Counted from the first letter of the stretch, positions 9,958 to 19,840 are shown. The stretch is DNA of 64,000 nucleotides from Hyphomicrobiales bacterium (GCA_003963405.1 RXIY01000031.1:1-64000); one strand, 5' to 3'. Translations and numbers: made by a program. The notes: a model not told the origin generated them from the letters alone.

Positions 9958-11006
9958 GGCTCGTCCGCGAAGAGGACGCCAGCGTCGGGCGCAATCGTGA
10001 GCCTGACCTCGTCGCCGATCGCAAAGCGGCCGTCATAGGCGCCGACGCGCAACGTCACGTCCGGCGCGACGCGCACGCGCAGTAGCGTATATTCGCCGCG
10101 GAAGACGAAATCCTCCACGCGCCCGGCGACGCCCGCGCCCTCGCGCGAAACGCCGATGCGCTCCGGCCTTATGCTCAATGTCGCGCGCGCGCCATCCGGC
10201 AGCGCGCAATCCGCGCGCGCAAGAAAGCCGAAGGGCGTCTCGAATGTGGCGGCGGCGCCGTCCCGCCGGATGAATCCTTGCACGAAATTGGTCTCGCCGA
10301 CGAAGCCCGCGACGAAACGCGTCGCCGGGCGTTCGTAAATATCCACGGGCGAGTCGATCTGCTCCACCTTGCCCGCGCGCATCACGGCGATGCGGTCGGC
10401 AAGCGCGAGCGCCTCGTCCTGATCGTGGGTCACGATGACGAAGCTGGTCTGCGTCTTGCGCTGAATTTCCTTGAGCTGAAACTGCGTCTCCTCCCGCAGC
10501 TTGCGGTCGAGCGCGCCGAGCGGCTCGTCGAGCAACAGCAAGGCCGGGCGCGGCGCGAGCGCGCGGGCGAGCGCGACGCGCTGACGCTGCCCGCCCGAAA
10601 GCTCATTGATGCGCCGCGCGCCGACGGGCGAGAGCTGCGTCATGTCCAGAAGTTCGGTCACGCGCGCGCGGATCGCGTCCTTGCCCTCGCCCTTTCGGCG
10701 CAGGCCGAAGGCGACATTCTCGAAGACGTCGAGATGCGGAAAGAGCGCATAGGACTGGAACATCATGTTCACGGGCCGCCGATGGGGCGGCACGCCGGCA
10801 AGATCGGCGCGGCGCAACGTCAGGCGTCCCGCGTCGGGCGTCTCGAAGCCGGCGATGCAGCGCATGAGCGTCGTCTTGCCGCAGCCAGACGGCCCGAGCA
10901 GCGCGAAGAACTCGCCGGCCCCGACCTCCAGGGACACGCCGTCGAGAGCGGCGACGGCGCCGTATCTCTTCGTCACGCCCTCGACGCAGAGCAGCGGCGC
11001 GCTCAC
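9954..11006 (-). CDS. potA: Polyamine-type ABC transporter ATPase, PotA/PotG-like
   Basis: ATP-binding subunit of 350 residues that energises the PotH/PotI pair. The Walker A loop GPSGCGKTT lies at about residues 38-46, the signature LSGGQRQRVALARAL in the middle, Walker B LLLLDEPLGALD directly after, and the switch His in VTHDQDEAL. A C-terminal TOBE-type beta domain follows (around TLSIRPERIGVS), as in importers of the Opp/Pot class. Its start overlaps the stop of an upstream methyltransferase gene by four bases, so the operon extends further than the transporter. Confidence 0.9.
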   Translation of the reverse strand: MSAPLLCVEGVTKRYGAVAALDGVSLEVGAGEFFALLGPSGCGKTTLMRCIAGFETPDAGRLTLRRADLAGVPPHRRPVNMMFQSYALFPHLDVFENVAFGLRRKGEGKDAIRARVTELLDMTQLSPVGARRINELSGGQRQRVALARALAPRPALLLLDEPLGALDRKLREETQFQLKEIQRKTQTSFVIVTHDQDEALALADRIAVMRAGKVEQIDSPVDIYERPATRFVAGFVGETNFVQGFIRRDGAAATFETPFGFLARADCALPDGARATLSIRPERIGVSREGAGVAGRVEDFVFRGEYTLLRVRVAPDVTLRVGAYDGRFAIGDEVRLTIAPDAGVLFADEP

Positions 11007-11707
11007 TTGCCGCCCTCTCGGCGAAACAAGGCGCGCCAGTGGCGGACAATGGTTTCATCGGCAGGAATGTCATCGAGCGAGACGAGGCGCAGATCATCGA
11101 CCGCGAGCGACTCGATTTGCGCGCGCGAGAGCGGCCAGGGCGGCCCGTCGATCCGCTGATCTTCGTCGCGCGCGCGCGAAATGACGAGCAGCGCGCCGCC
11201 GGGCGCGACGAAGGAGGCGAGCGCCCGCGCCGCCTCCGGCAGAAGCGCGTCGGGCAAGGCTTGCAAAGTGTAAAGCTCGTGTACGAGATCAAACACGCCA
11301 CGCCACGCCGGCGGCGCGCCGAAAAGATCGGCCGCGCGATAATCGACCCTACTCTCGGGAAAGCGCCGCTTGGCCCAGTCGATGGCGCGCGGCGCGAGAT
11401 CGAAGGCCGTGACGCGCGCGCCGGCCGCAGCGAGCGCCTCGGCGTTGTCGCCGAGCCCGCAGCCGACATCGAGCGCGCGCAGGCCGGCGAGCGCGCGCCC
11501 GGCGAGCCATTGCGCGAGCACCGGATGCGGCGCGAGCCCGGCCCAGGGCACGCCGGCCGGATCGTCGCCCGCAAGCTCGTAAACGGCTTCGAACCATGCG
11601 CGCCGATAGGGATCGGCGTCGAGGCCGCCCGCGCGCTTGTGGGGATCGATGGCGTCGAGACGCGCGCGCGCCTTCGCGCGCCGCTCGGCGAAATCTTCGC
11701 TTGTCAT
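11003..11707 (-). CDS. Class I SAM-dependent methyltransferase
   Basis: A 234-residue soluble protein with a Rossmann-type methyltransferase core. Motif I is LDVGCGLGDNAEALAAAGARV and motif II the acidic end of the second strand in TAFDLAP. A charged N-terminal helix (FAERRAKARARLDAIDPHKR) precedes the domain. The substrate cannot be told. It overlaps both holC upstream and potA downstream by four bases, so it is probably co-translated with them. That pairing is not one I recognise as functionally linked, and the gene may simply share the transcript. Confidence 0.78.
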   Translation of the reverse strand: MTSEDFAERRAKARARLDAIDPHKRAGGLDADPYRRAWFEAVYELAGDDPAGVPWAGLAPHPVLAQWLAGRALAGLRALDVGCGLGDNAEALAAAGARVTAFDLAPRAIDWAKRRFPESRVDYRAADLFGAPPAWRGVFDLVHELYTLQALPDALLPEAARALASFVAPGGALLVISRARDEDQRIDGPPWPLSRAQIESLAVDDLRLVSLDDIPADETIVRHWRALFRREGGK

Positions 11708-12189
11708 GAGGCTGCCTTCGGCTCGCGCGCCTTTTCCACCCAGCGGCCGCTTTCATCCTGCTGCTGATAAACGAGCGTCTCGCCGGCGTCGCGCAACTCG
11801 CGCCACTGCGCGCGGGCGCTCGCAAGTTCTTCCGCTTCGTTCTCCTCGAACAGAAGAACCGCCCGCAGGCGCGGCGCGGCCTTGCTCGCAAGGCAAGGCG
11901 CGACTCTCACGCCTTCGAGGAAAATCCGGACATCGGCCTGGTTGGGATTTTCGTCGGTCGTCGTCAGATAGATGGGCTGTGTTTCAGGCGAGGCGTCGGC
12001 GCGCGTTCCATGCGGGAGAAAACTCTCCGGCCTGTAGCGCCACAAATGCTCGTCGAGCGCGCGCATCCGCGCCTCTGTCGCCGCCTGGACGACGACGCGC
12101 CAGCCGCGCGAGATAGACCGCTCCAGCAAGGTCGGCAGCGCGTCTTCGACGCGTCGGGTCTTGAGGTGGTAGAAGGAGATTTCGACCAT
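11704..12189 (-). CDS. holC: DNA polymerase III subunit chi
   Basis: Clamp-loader accessory subunit of 161 residues that links the replisome to single-strand-binding protein. The N-terminus VEISFYHLKTRRVEDALPTLLERSI and the later WRYRPESFLPHG are typical of alphaproteobacterial HolC, as is the long acidic C-terminal part. It normally neighbours pepA in alphaproteobacteria. Here pepA lies about 1 kb upstream with two small genes in between, and holC instead leads a tightly overlapping methyltransferase/ABC-transporter operon. Confidence 0.85.
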   Translation of the reverse strand: MVEISFYHLKTRRVEDALPTLLERSISRGWRVVVQAATEARMRALDEHLWRYRPESFLPHGTRADASPETQPIYLTTTDENPNQADVRIFLEGVRVAPCLASKAAPRLRAVLLFEENEAEELASARAQWRELRDAGETLVYQQQDESGRWVEKAREPKAAS

Positions 12190-12261
12190 GGTGGCGCGCC
12201 CTCCCGCCCGGCGGCGACGCCTTTGATGGCCAATCTCCGGCCGGCGCGCAAGACCCAGCGG

Positions 12262-12576
12262 TCATGTTGTCTTGCCGGCGCGCGAGGCCCAACAGGGCGG
12301 GTCGCTGGCGGGAAAGGATTCGACGCCCGCCTCATAGACAACGTCCTCCTCCGCCTCATAGATCAGCGCGACCGCGAGATCGCAGCGGATATGGGCCCGG
12401 CGTGCGAGCCGGGCGACAATCTGCTCCGCTCGAGCCTTCTCCTCATGCGTGTTGACGGCGCCCTTGACCGCGACTTCCTCGCCATGGACCTCGATGAGGA
12501 TGCGCGACAGGTCGACGCCACGCTCCTGCAAGGCCTCCTGAATCGCCGTCTTCACGTCACGCGGAAGCGCGCTCAT
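12262..12576 (-). CDS. Small BON-like domain protein
   Basis: A 104-residue cytoplasmic protein. The ATG at 12576 is preferred over the longer frame because GGAGGG lies five bases upstream of it. Residues about 5-70 have the alternating beta/alpha pattern of BON-type domains (AIQEALQERGVDLSRILIEV, then GAVNTHEEKARAEQIVARLA). The acidic C-terminal tail is not recognised. No signal peptide is seen, so a membrane or envelope role is not supported. The domain call is tentative and the function is unknown. Confidence 0.5.
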   Translation of the reverse strand: MSALPRDVKTAIQEALQERGVDLSRILIEVHGEEVAVKGAVNTHEEKARAEQIVARLARRAHIRCDLAVALIYEAEEDVVYEAGVESFPASDPPCWASRAGKTT

Positions 12577-12645
12577 GCAACCCTCCCTGAAATAGATGCG
12601 CCGCAGCGACGGACTGCGGCGCAATGCATCTTACCAGAGGGCTCG

Positions 12646-13050
12646 TCACATATGCGCCGTCGTCACCCTGTCGGTGTCTTCCGCCGTCGCGGCGAAGCCA
12701 GCCCAGAGCATCACCAGCGCGAGCACCAGATGCAACCAGTTGTCCGGCGCGTTATTGGCGATCGCCTCGAGCGTCCGCAGCGAGATGAATCCGAGGATGG
12801 TCATGATCGCATAAATGACGCCGAAGACGCGGAGCGTGATCACCGGCACGTTGTAATAGGGGCTCGCGAGCAGGATGCCGCCGGTTATGAGATGCACGAT
12901 GTTGTGGAAGGTATTGACCTCGAAGACCCCACGGTAAGAGACGAGCGGATTGGGGAAGAAGCCGAGGATGCCGACGATGATGAAAATCACGCCGAGGGTT
13001 TTCGCCACCACGTCGGCATTCCAGCCCCTGGCTGCAAAGCTGCGTTCCAT
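12646..13050 (-). CDS. DUF4383-type membrane protein
   Basis: A 134-residue membrane protein with about four helices: VAKTLGVIFIIVGILGFF, the stretch around HNIVHLITGGILLASPYY, VFGVIYAIMTILGFISL, and WLHLVLALVMLWAGFAA. The NTFHNIVHLITG segment with its paired histidines is characteristic of the DUF4383 family, whose function is unknown. The ATG at 13050 is chosen because AAAGGAAA lies just upstream; the longer frame adds 28 polar residues without support. It stands alone between pepA and the BON-like gene. Confidence 0.7.
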   Translation of the reverse strand: MERSFAARGWNADVVAKTLGVIFIIVGILGFFPNPLVSYRGVFEVNTFHNIVHLITGGILLASPYYNVPVITLRVFGVIYAIMTILGFISLRTLEAIANNAPDNWLHLVLALVMLWAGFAATAEDTDRVTTAHM

Positions 13051-13252
13051 CGAAGTTTCCTTTCGCTCTTTCGCCGAACCCGATTCACGGGACGATGCGT
13101 CGGGGAATGCGCGCATTCCCCCTGCGTCACACAACGCGTAGTTGGGACGGAGCGAAGGGTTTTCAAATAAAAAACGTGGGGCTTGCGACAGCCGAGCGAG
13201 ACGGCCGGGCTTTTCCCGGCCATCTCTGCGCGCATGTCACAAAGCGCGCGCG

Positions 13253-14797
13253 TCAGCCCTCATAGTAATCCTTCACGAGGCGGTCGAGCAGGCGCACGCC
13301 CCAGCCCGAACCCCAGCTCTGATTGATGTCGCTCGCCGGCGAGCCCATGCCGGTGCCGGCGATGTCGAGATGCGCCCAGGGCGTCTTGCCGACAAACCGC
13401 TGGAGGAACTGGGCGGCGGTAATGGAGCCGGCGTGGCGACCGCCCGTGTTCTTCATGTCGGCGAACTTCGAGTCGATGAGCTTGTCGTAAGCGGGACCCA
13501 TCGGGAACCGCCACAGCTTCTCGCCCGTCTCGGTTCCGGCCTTGACGAGGCGCTCGGACAATTCGTCGTTATTGGAGAACAGCCCGCCATACTCCTGGCC
13601 GAGCGCCACCAGAATCGCGCCCGTCAGCGTCGCGAGATCGACGATGGCGGCGGGCTTGTGCTTCTCGATGACATAAGTGAGCGCGTCGGCGAGAACGAGG
13701 CGGCCTTCCGCGTCCGTATTGATGACCTCGATGGTCTGGCCGGACATGGATTTCACGATGTCGCCGGGGCGTTGGGCCTTTCCGTCGGGCATGTTCTCGA
13801 CGAGGCCGAGAATGCCGACGACATTCGCCCTGGCCTTGCGCGCAGCGATGGCGTAGAGCGCGCCCGTGACGGCGGCGGCGCCGGCCATGTCGCCCTTCAT
13901 GTCCTCCATGGAGGCCGCCGGCTTGATCGAAATGCCGCCGGTGTCGAAGACGACGCCCTTGCCGACGAAAGCGACAGGCGCGGCGTCGGCGGCGCCCCCA
14001 TTCCAGCGCAGCACGACGAGCCGGCTTTCGTTCTCGGACCCCTGCCCGACGCCGAGCAGCGCGCGCATCCCGAGCTCAGCCATGGCCTTCACGTCGAGAA
14101 CCTCGACCTCGACGCCGAGCTTCATGAGCTCAGAGGCGCGGCGGGCGAATTCCTCAGGCGAGAGAACATTGGCGGGCTCGTTGACGAGCGTGCGCGCGAG
14201 AACGACCGCCTCGGCGGTCTGGCCGGCGGCGGCGACGAGTCCGCGCGCGCTGTCCGCATCGGCCACGCCAAGCTTGATCTCGACGGGGCCGTCCTTCTCC
14301 TCGTCCTTCTTCTTTGTCTTGTACTGGTCGAACTTGTAGGCGCGCAGCCAGCCGCCGAGCGCGAATTGCGCCGCCGCTTCTGCCAGCTCGGCGGGCGCCT
14401 CCGGCAGATCGAACAGCACGACAGCCGAGGCGCTCTGCCCGAGCTTGGCCGCCGTCTGGCCGCCGAGGGCGAGATAATCCTCGAATTTCGACGGCTTCTC
14501 CGACTCGTCGGCGCCCCCGGCCCCTACGCCGATCAACAGGAGGCGGCTCGCCGCGACGCCCACCGGCGCGAGGATCTCCAGCGCGGAGCCAGCCTTGCCC
14601 TTGAACTTGGCGGCGGCGGCGGCGCGCTCGATCTGGCCCTCCGCGTCCTTCACGAGCGACTTGGCGCGGGCGCCGAGCGCAAGCTCCGCTCCGGCAAAGA
14701 CGACGAGAGTGCGCGGCCGGCCGGCCTCTTCTGGCGCATGGGCGACGGCTTCCGCGTCGTCGAAAGAGAGGACCTCGAATTTGGCGTTGAGGGACAT
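13253..14797 (-). CDS. pepA: Leucyl aminopeptidase
   Basis: M17-family cytosolic aminopeptidase of 514 residues that removes N-terminal residues from peptides; some PepA proteins also bind DNA. The N-terminal macro-like domain is divergent. The C-terminal catalytic domain has both metal-site signatures: [18 protein letters not shown] with the Lys and Asp ligands, and the family signature [14 protein letters not shown]. The usual LptF/LptG/LptD genes diverge from it on the right, although lptF itself is missing. Identification is firm. Confidence 0.95.
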   Translation of the reverse strand: MSLNAKFEVLSFDDAEAVAHAPEEAGRPRTLVVFAGAELALGARAKSLVKDAEGQIERAAAAAKFKGKAGSALEILAPVGVAASRLLLIGVGAGGADESEKPSKFEDYLALGGQTAAKLGQSASAVVLFDLPEAPAELAEAAAQFALGGWLRAYKFDQYKTKKKDEEKDGPVEIKLGVADADSARGLVAAAGQTAEAVVLARTLVNEPANVLSPEEFARRASELMKLGVEVEVLDVKAMAELGMRALLGVGQGSENESRLVVLRWNGGAADAAPVAFVGKGVVFDTGGISIKPAASMEDMKGDMAGAAAVTGALYAIAARKARANVVGILGLVENMPDGKAQRPGDIVKSMSGQTIEVINTDAEGRLVLADALTYVIEKHKPAAIVDLATLTGAILVALGQEYGGLFSNNDELSERLVKAGTETGEKLWRFPMGPAYDKLIDSKFADMKNTGGRHAGSITAAQFLQRFVGKTPWAHLDIAGTGMGSPASDINQSWGSGWGVRLLDRLVKDYYEG

Positions 14798-15165
14798 GGG
14801 CTGCCTCGGTGAGGACGCGGTCCGGAGCGATTGGCCGCGCTACAGGAACATTGGGCGCGCAATATCGCGGCCAAGGGCGCGGGTCAAATCGCGCCCCCAA
14901 ATTGCCGCGATCCGTCGACTAAATGCGCCGTTGCCGAAAAGCAACGCTTGGAAAATGAATGCGTTGGACGCGCGCCCGCCAGGCCGCGCGCGCTTGCCTG
15001 GGGCGGCGCAAACGTCTAGCCAGTTCTTAACGAATGCTGAACGGGCGGATCCGTGAATTTCTTCGGCGCCGATTTCTTGGAGAGGGGTAGCCCAGGATCG
15101 ATGGGGACGATGACCCGAAGCTGCGCGCCGCTCGCTCCGGCCTGCCCGGCCGCGGGAGCGCGGCC
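14798..15165. other. Divergent intergenic region between pepA and lptG
   Basis: These 368 bases should hold the two divergent promoters for pepA and the LPS export genes. No reading frame in it resembles LptF, which usually sits at this position in alphaproteobacteria. No strong hairpin with a T-run was seen. The only clear signal is a GGGAG-type ribosome site about eight bases before lptG. Confidence 0.4.
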
Positions 15166-16251
15166 ATGATCGGCATGACGATCACCCGCTATTTCGCCAT
15201 GCGCTTCATGCGCACCATCCTGGCCATTTTCTTCACGATCTTCTGCCTGACCTTCGTCGTCGTCTTCGTCGAGATGCTGCGGCGCGCCAGCGACAATCCT
15301 GCGGCCGGCGCCGGCACGGTGGCGCTCATGACAGCCATGAAGGTCCCCGCGGCGGCGGAGATGATTCTCCCCTTCGCCGTTCTGTTCGGCTCCATGGCGA
15401 CCTTTGTCGACCTCACCCGCAAGCTGGAGCTGATCGTGGCGCGCGCCGCGGGCATGTCGGTCTGGCAGTTCATCACCCCGCCGGTGCTCACCGCCCTCAC
15501 CATCGGGATCGTCTCGGTGACGATCTACAATCCGCTTTCCGCCATCATGAAGGAGCGCTCGGACCAGATGGAGTTCGAACTGTTCGGCCGGCCGGGCAGC
15601 GTGCGGTTCGACCACGGGCTCTGGCTGCGTCAGCATGGGGTCGACGGCACGGCGGTCCTCTACGCCCAGCAGGCCGCGGACGGGGGGCGGAACCTGACGG
15701 CGGTCAGCGTCAATATCTATTCGGCGACCGGGGCCTTCGTGGAGCGCGTGCTGGCGGCGAAGGGCCACCTCGAGCCGGGCGTCTGGGTGCTGGAGTCGTC
15801 GACCGTAAGCGCGCCGGGAGAGCCGGCCCGTTTCGTCGGGACCTACATGCTCGCGACCGATCTCACGCCCGAGCAGGCCGCCGCGGCGGTGACGCCGCCG
15901 CAGGGCACCCCCTTCTGGGATCTTCCCGGCGTGGCGGAGCGCACGGCCGAGGCCGGCCTCGACGCCAGCGGCTACCGGCTGCAATTCCAGACGCTGCTGG
16001 CGCGTCCCCTGCTGCTCGTCGCCATGGTTCTCGTCTCGGCAAGTTTTTCGTTAAGGTTCTTTCGATTTGGCGGCGTGGCCAAGACGCTTTCAGGTGGCGT
16101 CGCAGCTGGCTTCGTGCTCTACATCGTGACGAAAGTTCTATCAGATCTCGGCGGCGCGGGGATGATCAGTCCTCTCGTCGCCGCCTGGTCGCCTGCACTC
16201 GTCGGGAGCATGTTGGGCACGCTTACTTTGCTCTATTCGGAGGATGGTTGA
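15166..16251 (+). CDS. lptG: LPS export permease LptG
   Basis: Inner-membrane permease of 361 residues that, with LptF and the LptB ATPase, extracts lipopolysaccharide and feeds it to the periplasmic bridge. Three N-terminal helices (first around TILAIFFTIFCLTFVVVFVEML), a periplasmic jelly-roll domain and three C-terminal helices are visible. The coupling region LTRKLELIVARAAGMSVWQF and the start MIGMTITRYF point to LptG rather than LptF. It overlaps lptD by one base. Its obligate partner lptF is not beside it, which is unusual. Confidence 0.88.
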   Translation: MIGMTITRYFAMRFMRTILAIFFTIFCLTFVVVFVEMLRRASDNPAAGAGTVALMTAMKVPAAAEMILPFAVLFGSMATFVDLTRKLELIVARAAGMSVWQFITPPVLTALTIGIVSVTIYNPLSAIMKERSDQMEFELFGRPGSVRFDHGLWLRQHGVDGTAVLYAQQAADGGRNLTAVSVNIYSATGAFVERVLAAKGHLEPGVWVLESSTVSAPGEPARFVGTYMLATDLTPEQAAAAVTPPQGTPFWDLPGVAERTAEAGLDASGYRLQFQTLLARPLLLVAMVLVSASFSLRFFRFGGVAKTLSGGVAAGFVLYIVTKVLSDLGGAGMISPLVAAWSPALVGSMLGTLTLLYSEDG

Positions 16252-18821
16252 TGCGCGCTCGCCGCCTCCGCTTTCTCTCTGCTGTCATGTCCGGCGCCGC
16301 CGCAGCGGTCGCGGGCGGAGCGCCTCTCCTTGCCGCGCCCGCCGCGCCGCAGGATGCTGGCGCGCGCATGGTCGTCGAAGCCAGGGAGATGATCTACGAC
16401 GAGAAGAAAAACGTCGTCACCGCCGAAGGCCACGTCCAGATTCTCTACAAGGGCCGGCTTCTCGAGGCGGACCGGGTGGTCTATGACCGCAACACCTCGC
16501 GGGTCTATGCCGAGGGCCACGCCCAGCTCACCGAACGGGACGGAACGATCGCGCGCGCGGACCGATTCGATCTGACGGACGATTTCAAGAGCGGCTTCAT
16601 CGAGAGCCTCCAGGTCGACGCCGCCAACAACACCCATTTCAGCTCGCCGCGCGCCGAGCGCGCCGACGACATCACGACCTTCGAAATGGGTTCCTACACG
16701 GCCTGCGAGGCGTGCAAGGACGATCCCTCCAAGCCGCGCACCTGGCAGCTCAAGGCGAAGCGGATCATCCACGACAACGCCGAGAAGACGATCTATTACG
16801 AGGACGCTTCCTTCGAGTTGTTCGGCGTGCCGATCGCCTATGTCCCCTTCTGGTCCTCTGCGGACCCGACGGTGAAGCGCAAGTCCGGCTTCCTCACGCC
16901 GGTCGTCACCTATCGTTCGCAATTGGGCGCCGGATTCGGCGTGCCCTATTTCTGGGCGATTTCGCCCGATTCCGATCTGACCATCACGCCCACCGTCTTC
17001 TCGCGGCAGGGGCCGTTCCTCACAGGCGAGTTCCGCAAGCGGTTCGAGAATGGCGCCTTTACCTTCCGCGCGGAAGGCACGCATGTCGGCGACCAGAGCG
17101 CCTTCGCGATTGCGCCCTATGGGGCCGGCGACCGGCGTTGGCGCGGCGCGCTTCAGACTCGGGGAGAATTCGCGCCCAACGACCGCTGGCGCGCCGGCTG
17201 GGACATCACCGCCTTGTCGGACCGCTTCTTCCTGCAGGATTACAAGCAGTACAACTATCTGCTTCAGAACTATTTCTTCCGCGAATCCTCGTCGACGATC
17301 TATCTGAGCGGCCAGGGGCCGCGCAGCTTCTTCGACATGCGCGGCTATTATTTCCAGGTGCTGTCGCCCAACGACGTGCAGGCTCAGCAACCTGTCGTCC
17401 ACCCGGTTACGGATTACAATCGCGTCTTCGACATCGACCCCGCCCGGACCGCCGGCGTCGGCGGCCAGGTCGAGATCGACGCCAATGTGACCAGCACCTC
17501 GGCCAACGTCGCAAACTACGAATCGATCAATCCGCGCACGCTCGACGCCGTTTACGGGCTCTATAACGTGTGCCAGCTGTATCAGCGCAGCACGATACCC
17601 GCGAACAGCCAGTGTCTGCTGCGTGGCGTTGGCGGCGGCTATCAGCATGCGACGCTGAGCGGCTCCTGGAAGCGCAAGGTCATCGATCCTGTCGGCGGCG
17701 TCTGGACGGCCTTCGCCTTCTCCCGCTTCGTCGGCAGCTATCTGGATTACGATCGCCAGGGCACGTTCCCGATCTACAACAACTCTTGGCAGCCGATTCC
17801 GAACGGTGCGCAAGGCTTCTTCCTCGATGGGCAGGATCAGCGTTTCCGCGGTCAGGCCCTGCCGGGAGTGGGCGCCGAGTGGCGCTATCCGCTGCTTGCG
17901 CGCAGCCCTCTCGGCGGCGTCGTCGTGGAGCCGATCGTCCAGCTGGTCGCGCGGCCGAACCAGACCTCGATCCCCTCGCTCGTCAACATGGACGCGCAGA
18001 GCCTGGTCTTCGACGACTCGACGCTCTTCGAGTGGAGCAAATTCTCCGGCTATGATCGCTTCGAGACGGGCGTGCGCCTGAACTACGGCGGACAGGCGAC
18101 CATGTCGCTGGCCAATGGCGGCTTCGTCAACGCCATGATTGGCCAGTCGAGCCAGATTGCGGGCGCGAACTCTTACGCCACCGCGGACGCGGCCAATGTC
18201 GGCCTGGATTCGGGCCTCAACTCGCGGGTCTCGGACATCGTCGGCCGGTTCGCCTTCGCGCCGGCGTCCTTCGTCACCTTTGTCGCCAAGGGGCGCTTCG
18301 ACAAGGACAATATGGTCGCCAAGCGCATCGATCTGTTCTCGACGATCAACTTCGATCCGATCACTTTCCAGCTCCAATACGCGAATTACGCCTCGCAGCC
18401 CGCCATCGGCTTCGATGTGCGGCGCCAGGGCATGTCCGCGACCGGCCGCTATGATCTGACCAAAAACTATTTCCTCAACGGCACCGTCACCTTCGACATG
18501 AGCCGCTACCTCTATAACGGGCTGACGGCCGTTCCGGCGCTCTACACGACCTTCACGGGCACCAATCTCATCGGCAACGCGCCGGTCTTCTCGGTCGCCG
18601 CACTCGGCGCCGGCGTCGGCTACCACGACGAATGCGCGACGCTGATGGTCAATTATTCTCAGATATACCAGCCGCAGGCCTATACGGGGCTGCCGGCGCG
18701 CAACCAATCGGTGATGGTGTCCTTGCAGTTCCGCACGCTTGGCGAGGCGCGCTTCAACTATGGCCTCGGCTCCGTGCTCGTGAACGACGGGGTTCGCAAT
18801 CCGGCTCCCGCCGGCCTCTGA
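16251..18821 (+). CDS. lptD: LPS assembly outer-membrane protein LptD
   Basis: Outer-membrane barrel that inserts lipopolysaccharide into the outer leaflet. A signal peptide ends near residue 30 (AAVAGGAPLLAAPA). A LptA-like beta-jelly-roll follows (ARMVVEAREMIYDEKKNVVTAEGHV onward). The rest is a long beta-barrel with alternating aromatic strands. The ATG at 16251 is preferred to a TTG one codon earlier because GGAGGA precedes it and it overlaps the lptG stop as TGATG. At 856 residues it is of normal size. In many relatives surA and pdxA follow, but here a DsbA-like gene does. Confidence 0.92.
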   Translation: MRARRLRFLSAVMSGAAAAVAGGAPLLAAPAAPQDAGARMVVEAREMIYDEKKNVVTAEGHVQILYKGRLLEADRVVYDRNTSRVYAEGHAQLTERDGTIARADRFDLTDDFKSGFIESLQVDAANNTHFSSPRAERADDITTFEMGSYTACEACKDDPSKPRTWQLKAKRIIHDNAEKTIYYEDASFELFGVPIAYVPFWSSADPTVKRKSGFLTPVVTYRSQLGAGFGVPYFWAISPDSDLTITPTVFSRQGPFLTGEFRKRFENGAFTFRAEGTHVGDQSAFAIAPYGAGDRRWRGALQTRGEFAPNDRWRAGWDITALSDRFFLQDYKQYNYLLQNYFFRESSSTIYLSGQGPRSFFDMRGYYFQVLSPNDVQAQQPVVHPVTDYNRVFDIDPARTAGVGGQVEIDANVTSTSANVANYESINPRTLDAVYGLYNVCQLYQRSTIPANSQCLLRGVGGGYQHATLSGSWKRKVIDPVGGVWTAFAFSRFVGSYLDYDRQGTFPIYNNSWQPIPNGAQGFFLDGQDQRFRGQALPGVGAEWRYPLLARSPLGGVVVEPIVQLVARPNQTSIPSLVNMDAQSLVFDDSTLFEWSKFSGYDRFETGVRLNYGGQATMSLANGGFVNAMIGQSSQIAGANSYATADAANVGLDSGLNSRVSDIVGRFAFAPASFVTFVAKGRFDKDNMVAKRIDLFSTINFDPITFQLQYANYASQPAIGFDVRRQGMSATGRYDLTKNYFLNGTVTFDMSRYLYNGLTAVPALYTTFTGTNLIGNAPVFSVAALGAGVGYHDECATLMVNYSQIYQPQAYTGLPARNQSVMVSLQFRTLGEARFNYGLGSVLVNDGVRNPAPAGL

Positions 18822-18908
18822 GGCCTTTGATTTCCGAGCGACAATGACAGGCGCCGGGGCGTCTGATAGAAGCCCGGCACCAACGTCTTGCGCATGAAGG
18901 AGAAAGAG

Positions 18909-19700
18909 ATGCGCCTTCCCCTGTCCCTGGCCGCCGCCCGGCGCGCTGTCGCGCTGGCCGCCGTCGCGGGCGTCACTCTGACGGGCGTTGCGGCGTCGCA
19001 CGCCGCCGACGCCTTCACGGCTCCGCAAAAGGCGGGGATCGAAAAGATCGTCCACGATTATCTCGTCGCCAATCCCGAGGTCATCCGCGAGGCGATCGAC
19101 GAATTGAAGAAGAAGGAAGACGCCGCAGAGCTCGCCATGCGCGAAAAGGCGGTCGGCGAGTTGGGCGAGAAGATCACCCGCTCTCAAAATCAAGCTGTCG
19201 TCGGCAATCCGGACGGCGACGTCACGCTCGTCGAGTTCTTCGATTACAACTGCGGCTACTGCAAACAGGCGCTGACGTCGGTGGCCAAGCTGATCGAGGG
19301 CGATCCGAAGTTGCGCGTCGTTCTGAAGGACTTCGCGATCCTCGGACCCGATTCCGTCGATGCGGCGCATGTGGCGACAGCGGCCCGTATGCAGCTTCCC
19401 GCCGACAAGTTCTGGGAGTTCCACAAGAAGCTGCTCGCCACGCGCGGCCATATCGGCAAGGCGCAGGCGCTCGCGGCGGCGAAGGAAGTCGGCGCCGACA
19501 TGGACCGTCTGGAGAAAGACGCCAACAGCCCCGAGGCCCAGGCGGCGCTCAAGGAAGTGGCGACGATCGCCGAGAAACTCAAATTCGACGGCACGCCCTC
19601 CTGGGTCATCGGCAACGAGGCCTTCGTCGGCGGCGCGCCCTTTGCGCAGCTCAAGGCCCGGGTCGACAATATGCGCAAGTGCGGCAAGACCGCCTGCTGA
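18909..19700 (+). CDS. Periplasmic DsbA-family thiol-disulfide oxidoreductase
   Basis: Exported thioredoxin-fold protein of 263 residues that forms or shuffles disulfide bonds. A signal peptide runs to about residue 28 (LAAVAGVTLTGVAASHAADA). A helical segment follows (IEKIVHDYLVANPEVIREAID), as in Com1/DsbA-like proteins, then the catalytic FDYNCGYCKQAL with the CGYC pair, and the cis-Pro loop in FDGTPSWVIG. A second Cys pair closes the protein (CGKTAC). The ATG at 18909 is chosen because AAGGAG lies nine bases upstream. It may assist folding of outer-membrane proteins such as LptD, by inference from proximity. Confidence 0.85.
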   Translation: MRLPLSLAAARRAVALAAVAGVTLTGVAASHAADAFTAPQKAGIEKIVHDYLVANPEVIREAIDELKKKEDAAELAMREKAVGELGEKITRSQNQAVVGNPDGDVTLVEFFDYNCGYCKQALTSVAKLIEGDPKLRVVLKDFAILGPDSVDAAHVATAARMQLPADKFWEFHKKLLATRGHIGKAQALAAAKEVGADMDRLEKDANSPEAQAALKEVATIAEKLKFDGTPSWVIGNEAFVGGAPFAQLKARVDNMRKCGKTAC

Positions 19701-19840
19701 AAATGCGCGCACAAATCGCCTGATCCTCGGATCGAACCCGCCGCGCTCCCACGCGGCGGGCTTCCTTTGCGCCCACAATGAGGCTAAGAGAGACAGCGCC
19801 GCGCGCTTTCTCGGGTTTTGTAGATCGTTTCAGGAACGCA

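Noticed and set aside
9047..10036. Upstream part of the 593-codon frame that ends in potI
   Set aside because: This part overlaps potH and potA in another frame and is Arg/Ala/Gly-rich shadow; only the last 263 codons are a permease.
16233..19778. An 1181-codon open frame on the minus strand opposite lptD and the DsbA-like gene
   Set aside because: It lies wholly antisense to two well-supported genes, has the Arg/Asp/Val-rich composition of GC-rich shadow frames and no recognisable domain.
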